Shown: piece by piece, positions 35,962-43,827 of the stretch
Layout: every line of letters starts with the position of its first letter
Position numbering within the stretch: position 1 is the first letter of the stretch
DNA from: an uncultured Alphaproteobacteria bacterium
GTDB lineage: Bacteria; Pseudomonadota; Alphaproteobacteria; HIMB59
Assembly: GCA_902521465.1 (NCBI GenBank)
Contig: CABYRL010000001.1
Coordinates: 248,001-312,000 of the forward strand
Direction: 5' to 3'
Length of the DNA stretch: 64,000 nt
The notes under the pieces: generated by a model
Database searches by the model: none
What the model saw: the letters and a program-made list of their open reading frames with translations, nothing else
What the model was told of the DNA's origin: nothing
Made by a program: the position numbers and the translations under genes

Positions 35962-37101
35962 GTGAAAAAAAAATTTAACACAAAAGTAATTCATTCTGGG
36001 CATGGCCCAGATAAAGAAACGGGAGCCGTTATGCCACCGATACATCTTTCATCAACCTTCAAACAAATGGAACCCGGAAATTTTGAGTATGAATATGCTA
36101 GAACCAAAAATCCTTCTAGAGATGTACTAGAAAAATTACTAGCACAAATTGAGTCTGGAGATAAAGCTTTTGCATTTGCATCGGGCATGTCAGCAATTAA
36201 TACAGTTTGTGACCTATTTGGCACAAACTACCATATAGTTTGTTCTGATGATGTATATGGGGGTACTCGTAGGTTATTCGATAAAGTTAAATCAAACATT
36301 GACGTAACTTACATCGACTTTGATAAAAATATAAACTGGAATGATGAAATAAAAGAAAACACAAAATTTATATGGATTGAAACACCTTCAAACCCTCTAA
36401 TGAAAATTATTGATATTAAAAACACTGTTAATATTGCAAGTGAGTTTAAATTACCTGTGATATGTGATAACACATTTGCCTCTCCATATAATCAGAGACC
36501 ACTTGAATTAGGTGCAGATATGGTAGTGAGTTCTTCAACAAAATATTTAGGAGGCCACTCAGATATTGTTGGCGGGTCTATTGTTATTAAAGAGAATAAG
36601 GAATACGCTGAAAAAATTTCTTTTATTCAAAATGCAGTTGGAGCTGTCCCCTCTCCCTTTGATTGTTATTTATTAACAAGAAGCATCAAAACACTCTCTG
36701 TAAGAATGAAGCAACATAATGAAAATGCTATTGCTGTGTCTAATTATTTATCCAATCATCCTAAGATAGAAAAAGTTTTTTTTCCGGGTACTGATAAAAG
36801 GCACAAGGAAATTGCAGAAAAACAAATGGATGGATTTGGTGGAATGATGTCTTTTGTAATTGACTCAGATATTAATGGGGTAAAAACTTTTCTAAAAAAT
36901 TTAAATTTATTTACACTCGCGGAAAGCCTAGGAGGAGTTGAAAGTTTGATCGAGCATCCAGCCATCATGACCCATGCTTCTATAGATCCATCAATTAGAG
37001 AAAAATTAGGCATATCAGAAACATTACTAAGAATATCTGTGGGTATTGAAGATGTAGATGATTTGATCTCAGATTTAGACCAAGCCCTATCAAAGATTTA
37101 A
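35962..37101 (+). CDS. Cys/Met-metabolism PLP enzyme (cystathionine gamma-lyase/synthase type)
   Basis: A 379-residue fold-type I PLP enzyme. FNTKVIHSGHGPDKETGAV and PPIHLSSTF open the family; YARTKNPSRDVLEKLLA and FASGMSAI bind the cofactor; SSSTKYLGGHSDIVGG holds the PLP Lys at 194. C-terminal SLGGVESLIEHPA and RISVGIEDVDDLI are typical. The members (gamma-lyase, beta-lyase, gamma-synthase) cannot be separated by eye. Pairing with a CBS/cysteine-synthase-like gene one base downstream suggests transsulfuration. Start is GTG. Confidence 0.85.
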   Translation: MKKKFNTKVIHSGHGPDKETGAVMPPIHLSSTFKQMEPGNFEYEYARTKNPSRDVLEKLLAQIESGDKAFAFASGMSAINTVCDLFGTNYHIVCSDDVYGGTRRLFDKVKSNIDVTYIDFDKNINWNDEIKENTKFIWIETPSNPLMKIIDIKNTVNIASEFKLPVICDNTFASPYNQRPLELGADMVVSSSTKYLGGHSDIVGGSIVIKENKEYAEKISFIQNAVGAVPSPFDCYLLTRSIKTLSVRMKQHNENAIAVSNYLSNHPKIEKVFFPGTDKRHKEIAEKQMDGFGGMMSFVIDSDINGVKTFLKNLNLFTLAESLGGVESLIEHPAIMTHASIDPSIREKLGISETLLRISVGIEDVDDLISDLDQALSKI

Positions 37102-37102
37102 A

Positions 37103-38095
37103 ATGAGAGACATAGTTGATTTTATTGGCAATACGCCACTTATTAAACTCAAATATCCATCTGAAATTACGGGTTGTAATATTTATGGTAAAGCAGAATT
37201 TATGAATCCAGCTGGTTCTATCAAAGATAGAACGGCATTGGGTATAATCCTTGATGCTGAAGAGAATAATTTAATTGAACCAGGCGGCACTGTCGTTGAG
37301 GGTACCTTTGGAAACACAGGTATTGCTTTAACAATGATTAACAATGCTAGAGGATACAAAACTATAATTGTAATGCCTGACGGTGCATCAGAGGAGAAGC
37401 AAAGCATTTTAAGGAATATGGGGGCAAAGCTAAAAGTTGTACCAACTAAACCCTATTCTGATCCAGGTAATTATCAGCATGTATCAAAGAGGTTAGTTGA
37501 AGATCTACAATCAAAAGGAGAGACTTCAGTTATGTGGGCAAACCAATTTGACAACACAGCAAATTACAAATTTCACGCAAAAACCACAGCTAAAGAAATA
37601 TTCAATCAGCTTGAAGGAAAAGTAGATGGTTTTACTTGTGCAATTGGGTCGGGTGGAACATTAGCAGGCACATCTATTGGACTCAAAGAATTAAATTCAA
37701 ATATAAAAATAGCTTGTACAGATCCACAAGGTGCTCAAATGTATAATTATTTTAAATATTCTAAATTGGAAGTTAAAGGCGAGCCATCAGAAACGGAGGG
37801 AATAGGCCAGTATAGAGTGACAAAAAATGTTGAACCTTCCCTTATTGATTTCTCATACCATATTACTGATTATGATGCGTTTGAACTTTTATATAAAATG
37901 GTCAAAACAGAAGGATTATTTCTTGGCTCCAGTTCTGGAGTAAATGTAGCAGGGGCTATCGAAATGGCTAAAGAAATGGGACCAGGTAAAAACATTGTTA
38001 CAATTCTGTGTGATGATGCTAACAAGTATTTTAGTAAGTTATATAACAAAGAATATCTGTTATCAAAAAAACTTCCCGTACCCGAGTGGCTTTAA
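37103..38095 (+). CDS. Cysteine synthase / cystathionine beta-synthase-like PLP enzyme
   Basis: A 330-residue fold-type II PLP enzyme. NPAGSIKDR gives the PLP Lys 41, EGTFGNTGIAL is the substrate loop (usually SGNTGI, here FGNTGI), and GSGGTLAGTS binds the phosphate. FLGSSSGVNVAGA closes the site. It lacks the CBS regulatory domains and ends KKLPVPEWL. Either O-acetylserine sulfhydrylase or a small cystathionine beta-synthase is possible. The operon with the gamma-lyase-type gene favours homocysteine-to-cysteine conversion. Confidence 0.82.
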   Translation: MRDIVDFIGNTPLIKLKYPSEITGCNIYGKAEFMNPAGSIKDRTALGIILDAEENNLIEPGGTVVEGTFGNTGIALTMINNARGYKTIIVMPDGASEEKQSILRNMGAKLKVVPTKPYSDPGNYQHVSKRLVEDLQSKGETSVMWANQFDNTANYKFHAKTTAKEIFNQLEGKVDGFTCAIGSGGTLAGTSIGLKELNSNIKIACTDPQGAQMYNYFKYSKLEVKGEPSETEGIGQYRVTKNVEPSLIDFSYHITDYDAFELLYKMVKTEGLFLGSSSGVNVAGAIEMAKEMGPGKNIVTILCDDANKYFSKLYNKEYLLSKKLPVPEWL

Positions 38096-38098
38096 ATT

Positions 38099-38644
38099 TT
38101 AATCACTACCAAAAGTCATTCTTTTTAAAGTTCTATCTTTTAATACAAAATGGTGCATAAGTGCAGCTCCTGAATGTACAAAAAATAAAACTAATAAAAC
38201 ATTACTAGAATATTCATGGAAACTTTTGAACAAGTACCTTAAATCACTGTTGTGATCCAATAAATTTATTAATTCAAAATTTAAAAACATTACTGTGTCA
38301 CCTTGTAAGTTTGTAAGGATGTATCCAGATATTGGTTGTAAAAAAAATATTGAGTAAAATAAAAAATAGTTAGTTTTCGCAATATAAATTAATATTTTAT
38401 TTTTTAAGATGGGCTTGGGCCTAATATTGATAAATTTCCAACTTAATCTAAAAATGGCTAGGACAAGAATTGAAAGGCCTAGTGTGTTGTGTATCATCAA
38501 TGTCTCATAGTAATACTCGAAATTATTCTCTAAATTTTTGCCTAGTAAGTATGTTGCAATTATAAGAGCAGCCATAATCCAATGAAATAACTTGCTAATT
38601 AGTCCATAATTATCTGCGCTGTTTGCTAACTTCATTATCTTCAA
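38099..38644 (-). CDS. Cytochrome b561 family protein
   Basis: A 181-residue membrane protein with four hydrophobic helices. Conserved His residues at 21 (FHW), 52 (IHNTLG), 143 (FHEYSS) and 157 (VHSGAAL) match the two-heme b561 pattern. These proteins pass electrons between quinol and periplasmic acceptors, including superoxide in the CybB group. Convergent with the preceding gene (3 bases apart) and divergent from tupA (28 bases). Confidence 0.88.
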   Translation of the reverse strand: MKIMKLANSADNYGLISKLFHWIMAALIIATYLLGKNLENNFEYYYETLMIHNTLGLSILVLAIFRLSWKFINIRPKPILKNKILIYIAKTNYFLFYSIFFLQPISGYILTNLQGDTVMFLNFELINLLDHNSDLRYLFKSFHEYSSNVLLVLFFVHSGAALMHHFVLKDRTLKRMTFGSD

Positions 38645-38672
38645 TTAAGTATGTTAATATTGTTGATTATAA

Positions 38673-39467
38673 ATGATATTAAAAAATTTATTTTTATCGT
38701 TATTTTTATTTTTTTCCATAAGTGTTTATTCTAAAGATTTTATAATCATTCAGTCTACAACAAGCATTGCTAATACGGGTTTGCTTGATCTCTTAGCATC
38801 AGAATTTAAAAATAAAACTGGAATAAGTATAAGACCTATTGCAGTTGGAACCGGCAATGCTATTGCAAACGCAAAAAGGGGCGATGGAGATTTATTATTT
38901 GTTCATTCAAAAAAAGATGAATTAGAATTTATAGATGAGGGCTACGGTGTTCAAAGATATGAGGTTATGTACAATAAGTTTATTTTAGTTGGTCCAAAAT
39001 CTGACTCACTGAAAATATCACAAGAAGAAGATATTTTATCCGCATTAAAAAAAATATATAACTCAGAATACAAATTTATTTCAAGAGATGATAATTCTGG
39101 AACTCATAAAAAAGAACAAGAATTATGGAGTTTAGCAAATATCAAAAAATTTGACTCTGATAAATATATAAAAACTGGAACAAGCATGGCCAATACATTA
39201 AATATTGCCTCTGAAATTGATGCCTATACCATAAGTGACAAAGGCACCTGGCTATCTTTTAAAAATAAAAATAATTTAAAAATTCTTTTTGAGGGTGGTG
39301 ATGAATTACATAATCCTTATGGAATTATTGCTGTCAATCCTGAAAAATTTCCTCATGTTGAGTATAATAAATCTCAGAAGTTCATTGAATGGTTGATTGC
39401 AGGTGAGGGCAAAGATGTTATTAATAGGTTTACATATAACGGTGAAAAGTTGTTTCATACCAATTAA
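38673..39467 (+). CDS. tupA: Tungstate-type ABC transporter substrate-binding protein
   Basis: Periplasmic oxyanion-binding protein of 264 residues. Signal peptide ends about residue 20 (SISVYS). QSTTSIANTGLLDLL near 28-42 is the TupA anion-binding motif (usually TTTSxxNTG), followed by VGTGNAIANAKRGDGDLL and SRDDNSGTHKKEQ. It differs from molybdate ModA in these motifs. Adjacent permease and ATPase complete the system. Tungstate preference is inferred from the family; molybdate is also possible. Confidence 0.85.
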   Translation: MILKNLFLSLFLFFSISVYSKDFIIIQSTTSIANTGLLDLLASEFKNKTGISIRPIAVGTGNAIANAKRGDGDLLFVHSKKDELEFIDEGYGVQRYEVMYNKFILVGPKSDSLKISQEEDILSALKKIYNSEYKFISRDDNSGTHKKEQELWSLANIKKFDSDKYIKTGTSMANTLNIASEIDAYTISDKGTWLSFKNKNNLKILFEGGDELHNPYGIIAVNPEKFPHVEYNKSQKFIEWLIAGEGKDVINRFTYNGEKLFHTN

Positions 39468-39477
39468 TATTACCTAA

Positions 39478-40119
39478 ATGCTAACCTTTGAAAAAATACA
39501 ATCCGCAGTTTTTATTACAATTTATGTAAGTATTTTTTCAACATTAATTGCATTTTTTTTATCAATGATATTTGGCTATTTAATTGCTATTTATCAATTC
39601 CAATTAAAAAAACCAATTGTAATTTTCTTAAGCTCTCTTACCTCTATCCCTCCCGTATGCGCAGGGCTATTAGTCTATATACTCATAAGTAGATCTGGCC
39701 CCTTAGGTTGGATGGAAATTTTATACTCACCTATAGCAATGATCATTGCCCAGATCGTAATTATCTTCCCAATTATGATTACTTTAATAATCAAAAACAT
39801 TGAAGAGGATTACCCAATTTATAGAGATGAATTAATATCTTATGGAGCGTCCAAAAAAGATATAATTTTCATACTCTTTTCAAATAAAACAAATATCTAC
39901 ATAACAGTTCTTTTATTAGGTTTTGGACGAGCTATTAGTGAGTACGGTGCGGCTGCAATAGTAGGAGGTTCTATTGATCACTTCACAAGAAACATGACAG
40001 CTACAATTGCATTAGAAACATCTAAAGGCAATGTCTCACTAGGTATTATTTTAGGAGTTATTCTTATCTCTTTGACACTTTTAATTTCAATATCTCTTAA
40101 CTTTTTAAATAAAAAATGA
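39478..40119 (+). CDS. tupB: Tungstate-type ABC transporter permease
   Basis: A 213-residue inner-membrane permease with five to six hydrophobic helices. EDYPIYRDELISYGASKKDIIFIL matches the EAA loop that contacts the ATPase, and FGRAISEYGAAAIVGGSIDHFTRNMTATIALETSKGN is very characteristic of TupB-type permeases. It starts 10 bases after tupA and overlaps the ATPase gene by 4. Confidence 0.88.
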   Translation: MLTFEKIQSAVFITIYVSIFSTLIAFFLSMIFGYLIAIYQFQLKKPIVIFLSSLTSIPPVCAGLLVYILISRSGPLGWMEILYSPIAMIIAQIVIIFPIMITLIIKNIEEDYPIYRDELISYGASKKDIIFILFSNKTNIYITVLLLGFGRAISEYGAAAIVGGSIDHFTRNMTATIALETSKGNVSLGIILGVILISLTLLISISLNFLNKK

Positions 40120-40727
40120 TTAAAATTAATAATATTTCATATGCAATTAATGGAAAAAATATACTTTCAAATATCAATCTAAATATTAGAAGGAACAAAA
40201 TTACAGTAATCACTGGAAAAAATGGCTCTGGTAAAAGTTCCTTAATAAAAATTATAAATAGAATTATTTTTCCTAGTAAAGGATCAATTAAATCTGACTA
40301 CTCTGAACCTGTTCCGATGCTTTTTCAAAAACCTATTTCTTTAAATAAAAGTCTAGAGGATAATTTTTTATTATTAAGCAATATTAAGAAATCCAAGGTT
40401 AATAAATCTTATTTTAATCTTTTCAATTTAAATAAATTAAAAAAACGTAAGTTTCAAAATTTATCGGAAGGGGAAAAGCAGAAAGTGTTTATATCTAGAT
40501 TTATGAGTTTCGAACAAGACTTAATTATACTTGACGAACCTAATCAAAATCTAGACCTTGAGAGTGAAAAATCTTTTTTTTCATCTTTGTCTAAAATGAA
40601 AAATAAAACTATCGTATTAACGTTACATAATTTAACCTATATAAAAGATTTTGCAGATTATTTAGTAATTTTGGACTCAGGAAAGATAATATTTAATGAC
40701 ACTATTAAAAAATTTACAAAAAAATAA
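40116..40727 (+). CDS. tupC: Tungstate-type ABC transporter ATPase
   Basis: ABC ATPase of 203 residues, compact. Walker A TGKNGSGKSS is at 33-42, signature LSEGEKQKVFISR in the middle, Walker B LIILDEPNQNLD follows, and the H-loop is TLHN. The length is near the minimum for a full nucleotide-binding domain, with no extra C-terminal regulatory domain (as in ModC/CysA). Third gene of the tup unit. Confidence 0.9.
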   Translation: MIKINNISYAINGKNILSNINLNIRRNKITVITGKNGSGKSSLIKIINRIIFPSKGSIKSDYSEPVPMLFQKPISLNKSLEDNFLLLSNIKKSKVNKSYFNLFNLNKLKKRKFQNLSEGEKQKVFISRFMSFEQDLIILDEPNQNLDLESEKSFFSSLSKMKNKTIVLTLHNLTYIKDFADYLVILDSGKIIFNDTIKKFTKK

Positions 40728-40759
40728 GTCTATAATTTTTTATGTTACGTTAATAAGTT

Positions 40760-41173
40760 ATGTTTAAATTAATTTTAATTTTTTTTCTTCTTGTACAGTC
40801 ATTACTCTATGCAAACCCAATATCTGATAGACAAGAATTAATGAGAGATTATAACAAACTCATGAGGGCAGCAAATAACTTGATCAGAGAAAATGAAATA
40901 AATGATGACCTAGCATCAATTTATGAAGAAATCGAAGAGATTATGAGAGTATATCCGACTTTATTTCCAGATGACTCTTTTGGTGGTAAGTCAAAAGCTA
41001 GTACTGACATAATTGACAATAGGGAATTATTTAATCAAATTGCAAAAGAGACCGAGAACAGTGCAGCGCTTGCCAAACTTTCTGCTCAAGAAGGAGAATT
41101 TGAAAATGTTATGCAATTCCACCAAAATCTTTTTGGAAGCTGTAAGAGTTGCCATTCTCGCTTTAAAAATTAA
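40760..41173 (+). CDS. Cytochrome c' / c556-type protein
   Basis: A 137-residue periplasmic protein. Signal peptide 1-18 ends at SLLYA. The body is helical with RQELMRDYNKLMRAANNLI, and the heme motif CKSCH (128-132) lies close to the C terminus, as in class II cytochromes c' and c556. The cluster of Met residues near 28-35 could supply an axial ligand (inferred). Followed 5 bases later by a rhodanese gene, so a link to sulfur or redox chemistry is possible. Confidence 0.85.
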   Translation: MFKLILIFFLLVQSLLYANPISDRQELMRDYNKLMRAANNLIRENEINDDLASIYEEIEEIMRVYPTLFPDDSFGGKSKASTDIIDNRELFNQIAKETENSAALAKLSAQEGEFENVMQFHQNLFGSCKSCHSRFKN

Positions 41174-41178
41174 CAAAA

Positions 41179-41577
41179 ATGAATTTACTAAAAATTTTTT
41201 TTCTATTTTTTTTTCTGTTAACTAATTTATTATTTGCTCAGAGTAATACAATGAAATACACACCTATAGATACCGAAGAGTCGTTTAAAAGAATTCAAGA
41301 GGGTGCAATTGTGATCGATGTTAGATATCCAAAAGAACATAATATTATTCGAATTGAGAACTCACACAATATTCCTTTTAAAGAAATAACTGTTGAAAAA
41401 ATCAACTCCATAAACCCCGATAATAAGGATATTATTATTCACTGTACTGCAGGTATTACCTCTAAAAAAGTTGCAGATAATCTAGTTTCCGAGGGTTATC
41501 AGGGTACTATTTATGAAATGGACAAAGGTTTAATTGATTGGATTAATTTAGGTTTTAAAACCGAGCAAGGTATATAG
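41179..41577 (+). CDS. Periplasmic rhodanese-domain protein
   Basis: A 132-residue protein with signal peptide 1-20. The rhodanese domain shows VIDVRYPKEHNIIRIENSHN and the active-site loop HCTAGITS with Cys 89. The loop length is that of single-domain sulfurtransferases. Probably moves sulfane sulfur in the periplasm, next to a cytochrome c'. Substrate unknown. Confidence 0.87.
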   Translation: MNLLKIFFLFFFLLTNLLFAQSNTMKYTPIDTEESFKRIQEGAIVIDVRYPKEHNIIRIENSHNIPFKEITVEKINSINPDNKDIIIHCTAGITSKKVADNLVSEGYQGTIYEMDKGLIDWINLGFKTEQGI

Positions 41578-41595
41578 TTCATAATTCTAAAATCT

Positions 41596-41766
41596 CTAAG
41601 AAAAATAGTTGGTACTGAACATATAGTAAATCATATATCCCATAAGCCCTACAACTAGTAAGATAAGAGGTATCACTGATATTGTAAAAGCCTCCCTAAA
41701 TTTTTTATTAAATATTAATAAACTAGCTAGTAATAAAATAAGAAGAATAAGTGCAAGTCTAATCAT
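41596..41766 (-). CDS. Small two-helix membrane protein
   Basis: A 56-residue reading frame in an otherwise empty 263-base gap. It starts MIRLALILLILLLASLLI, has a basic loop NKKFREAF, then a second helix with ISVIPLILLVVGLMGYMIYY, and ends STNYFS. This clean helix-loop-helix pattern and the codon use look real. No Shine-Dalgarno is visible. TATGCT about 14-19 bases upstream of the ATG could be a -10 box, giving a nearly leaderless mRNA. It is divergent from dapB; family not recognised. Confidence 0.6.
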   Translation of the reverse strand: MIRLALILLILLLASLLIFNKKFREAFTISVIPLILLVVGLMGYMIYYMFSTNYFS

Positions 41767-41840
41767 AAGTTAATTTTAGCATAAAATTTAATAATTTTGC
41801 TATTCCATATCTGCTAATTTATGTATAACAAGTCTTAATC

Positions 41841-42620
41841 ATGTCTAGAACAAAAATAGCTATCGCTGGGGCATTAGGAAGAATGGGAAATAATCTCATA
41901 AATTCCGCTCTATCGAATAATAACGTTGAGCTCGTTGGAGTATTTGATGTTAACGATATTGACCCTAGCTTTATTAATAAAAATCAAATTCAAGAAAATG
42001 TTTTTACCACTAGGGAAGAATCATTTGAAAAAGCAGATATAGTTATAGATTTTACAACACCTAAGGCCTTATTTAATTTCACAGAAGCTGCCGTTTCTAA
42101 TAATACTGGTTTAGTTATAGGAACGACCGGACTAGATGAGAGCCATTTTAACCTTTTAAAGCAAACAAGTAATTCAACAAAAGTATTTTACGCACCTAAT
42201 ATGAGTTATGGAGTTAATACATTTTTTGAAATAGCAAGAAAAGCTGCAAAACACTTAAAAGATTTCGATATAGAAATAATTGAAACACACCACCGACACA
42301 AAAAGGATGCACCTAGTGGAACAGCTTTAAAGCTTGGAGAAGAAATTGTAGAAGAGCTTGGGCTATCCAAATCAAATTTTAATTTTAAACGTCAGGATCA
42401 AGAAAGCCAAAGAAAAGAAAATGAAATTGGTTTCTCATCTATTAGAGGTGGAAACATTCCAGGTGAACATACGGTCATATTTCACGGAGACAATGAGTCT
42501 ATAGAATTAACACACAAGGCCCACAACAGAAAAATTTTTTCTGATGGCGCTATTCAAGCAGCAGTATGGTTATCATCAAAGGAAAAAGGCTTTTACACCT
42601 TCAAAGATATGATTAGCTAG
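41841..42620 (+). CDS. dapB: 4-hydroxy-tetrahydrodipicolinate reductase
   Basis: Lysine and diaminopimelate synthesis. Nucleotide-binding IAGALGRMG is at 8-16; DFTTPKALFNF and IGTTGLDE follow; the catalytic ETHHRHKKDAPSGTALKLGE carries the His and Lys; SIRGGNIPGEHTVIF is the last family motif. 259 residues is normal. Its stop overlaps the convergent DUF2244 gene by 8 bases. Confidence 0.96.
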   Translation: MSRTKIAIAGALGRMGNNLINSALSNNNVELVGVFDVNDIDPSFINKNQIQENVFTTREESFEKADIVIDFTTPKALFNFTEAAVSNNTGLVIGTTGLDESHFNLLKQTSNSTKVFYAPNMSYGVNTFFEIARKAAKHLKDFDIEIIETHHRHKKDAPSGTALKLGEEIVEELGLSKSNFNFKRQDQESQRKENEIGFSSIRGGNIPGEHTVIFHGDNESIELTHKAHNRKIFSDGAIQAAVWLSSKEKGFYTFKDMIS

Positions 42621-43047
42621 ACGAGGAGCTGTACTTCTCAATAATTCTTTTTAATTTTTTCCTTCTATCCTCACTCAAAAAACTGGCGAAGAATTTTTTC
42701 TTTCCAGCATAATTTACACTTAATGAATTTTTTTCATTCTTTATCTTCAACCAATTTAAATTATAACTGTTTTGTTCAATAACCTCATCTCCATCAAGCC
42801 GCTCTAATTGCATAGATTTTGATTCTAATGAAATTTTTTCTGTTTTTTTTAAACTCTTTACAAAAAAATAAGTACATACGACCAAAATAGAAAATTCAAC
42901 AATACCAAATATAATTATCGGCCAAGCACCGACTAATAAAAATCTTCCACCAATAAAAATGATCAAGAAACCTGTAATGAATAAAAAAAATATAATTTGA
43001 AGATTTGTCAGACTCCTATTTGGTTTAATATGAAGCTTTCTTGTCAT
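42613..43047 (-). CDS. DUF2244-family membrane protein
   Basis: A 144-residue protein. The N-terminal PNRSLTNLQIIF motif before two hydrophobic helices (about 18-38 and 43-63) is characteristic of DUF2244. The soluble C-terminal half has QNSYNLNWLKI. In many alphaproteobacteria DUF2244 lies next to nth, as here (divergent, 63 bases apart). Function unknown. Confidence 0.7.
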   Translation of the reverse strand: MTRKLHIKPNRSLTNLQIIFFLFITGFLIIFIGGRFLLVGAWPIIIFGIVEFSILVVCTYFFVKSLKKTEKISLESKSMQLERLDGDEVIEQNSYNLNWLKIKNEKNSLSVNYAGKKKFFASFLSEDRRKKLKRIIEKYSSSSS

Positions 43048-43110
43048 TTCTATAAGTTTATAAAATTATATTTATATTTATAATAGATTTAATAGCACAC
43101 CAATAATAAT

Positions 43111-43764
43111 ATGAAAAAACAAGAAAGAGCAAACGTAGTATTGGATAATTTAAACAAAATTTATCCAAATATCCCTATCCCCCTTAAACATAAAAATGTA
43201 TATGAGCTTTTAATAGCAGTTCTATTAAGTGCTCAATGCACAGACGAACGTGTGAATAAGATTACACCTTTACTATTTAAAACGGCAAATAATCCCCATG
43301 ATATGGCAAAGGTGCCTGTTAATAAAATTTATAAAATCATTAAACCATGTGGACTTGCACCTAAAAAATCAAAAGCTATTTCTAAACTATCAAAAATATT
43401 AATTAAAAAATACAATGGTAGAGTCCCAGAGAATTTTGAAGATCTTGAAAATTTACCTGGAGTTGGCCATAAAACAGCGAGTGTAGTAATGTCCCAAGGT
43501 TTTGGTCACCCCGCATTCCCTGTAGATACACACATTCATCGTCTAGCACAAAGGTGGGGTCTGACAAATGGTAAAAATGTAGTTCAAACTGAATTAGATA
43601 TTAAAAAATTATTTTCTGAAGCAACTTGGAACAGACTTCATTTACAAATGATTTTTTATGGTAGAGAATATTGCAAAGCTAGAAACTGCTTTGGTGTTGA
43701 ATGCAAAATTTGCACAGACTGTTATCCAAACAGAAGAAAGGCTATAAAAGTAAAAAAACCCTAA
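43111..43764 (+). CDS. nth: Endonuclease III (DNA glycosylase/AP lyase)
   Basis: Base-excision repair of oxidised pyrimidines. LSAQCTDERVNKITP is the DNA-contact helix; the helix-hairpin-helix LPGVGHKTA contains catalytic Lys 121; PVDTHIHRL has Asp 139. The C-terminal iron-sulfur region has Cys at 188, 193, 198, 201 and 204, spaced differently from the classic C-x6-C-x2-C-x5-C. 217 residues is normal. Function as glycosylase is secure; cluster geometry is uncertain. Confidence 0.94.
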   Translation: MKKQERANVVLDNLNKIYPNIPIPLKHKNVYELLIAVLLSAQCTDERVNKITPLLFKTANNPHDMAKVPVNKIYKIIKPCGLAPKKSKAISKLSKILIKKYNGRVPENFEDLENLPGVGHKTASVVMSQGFGHPAFPVDTHIHRLAQRWGLTNGKNVVQTELDIKKLFSEATWNRLHLQMIFYGREYCKARNCFGVECKICTDCYPNRRKAIKVKKP

Positions 43765-43827
43765 TTTTCTATAGATTGTCTATGAAAAAAAACAGAATAA
43801 TGTATAAAAATAAACTTATTTAGCATT

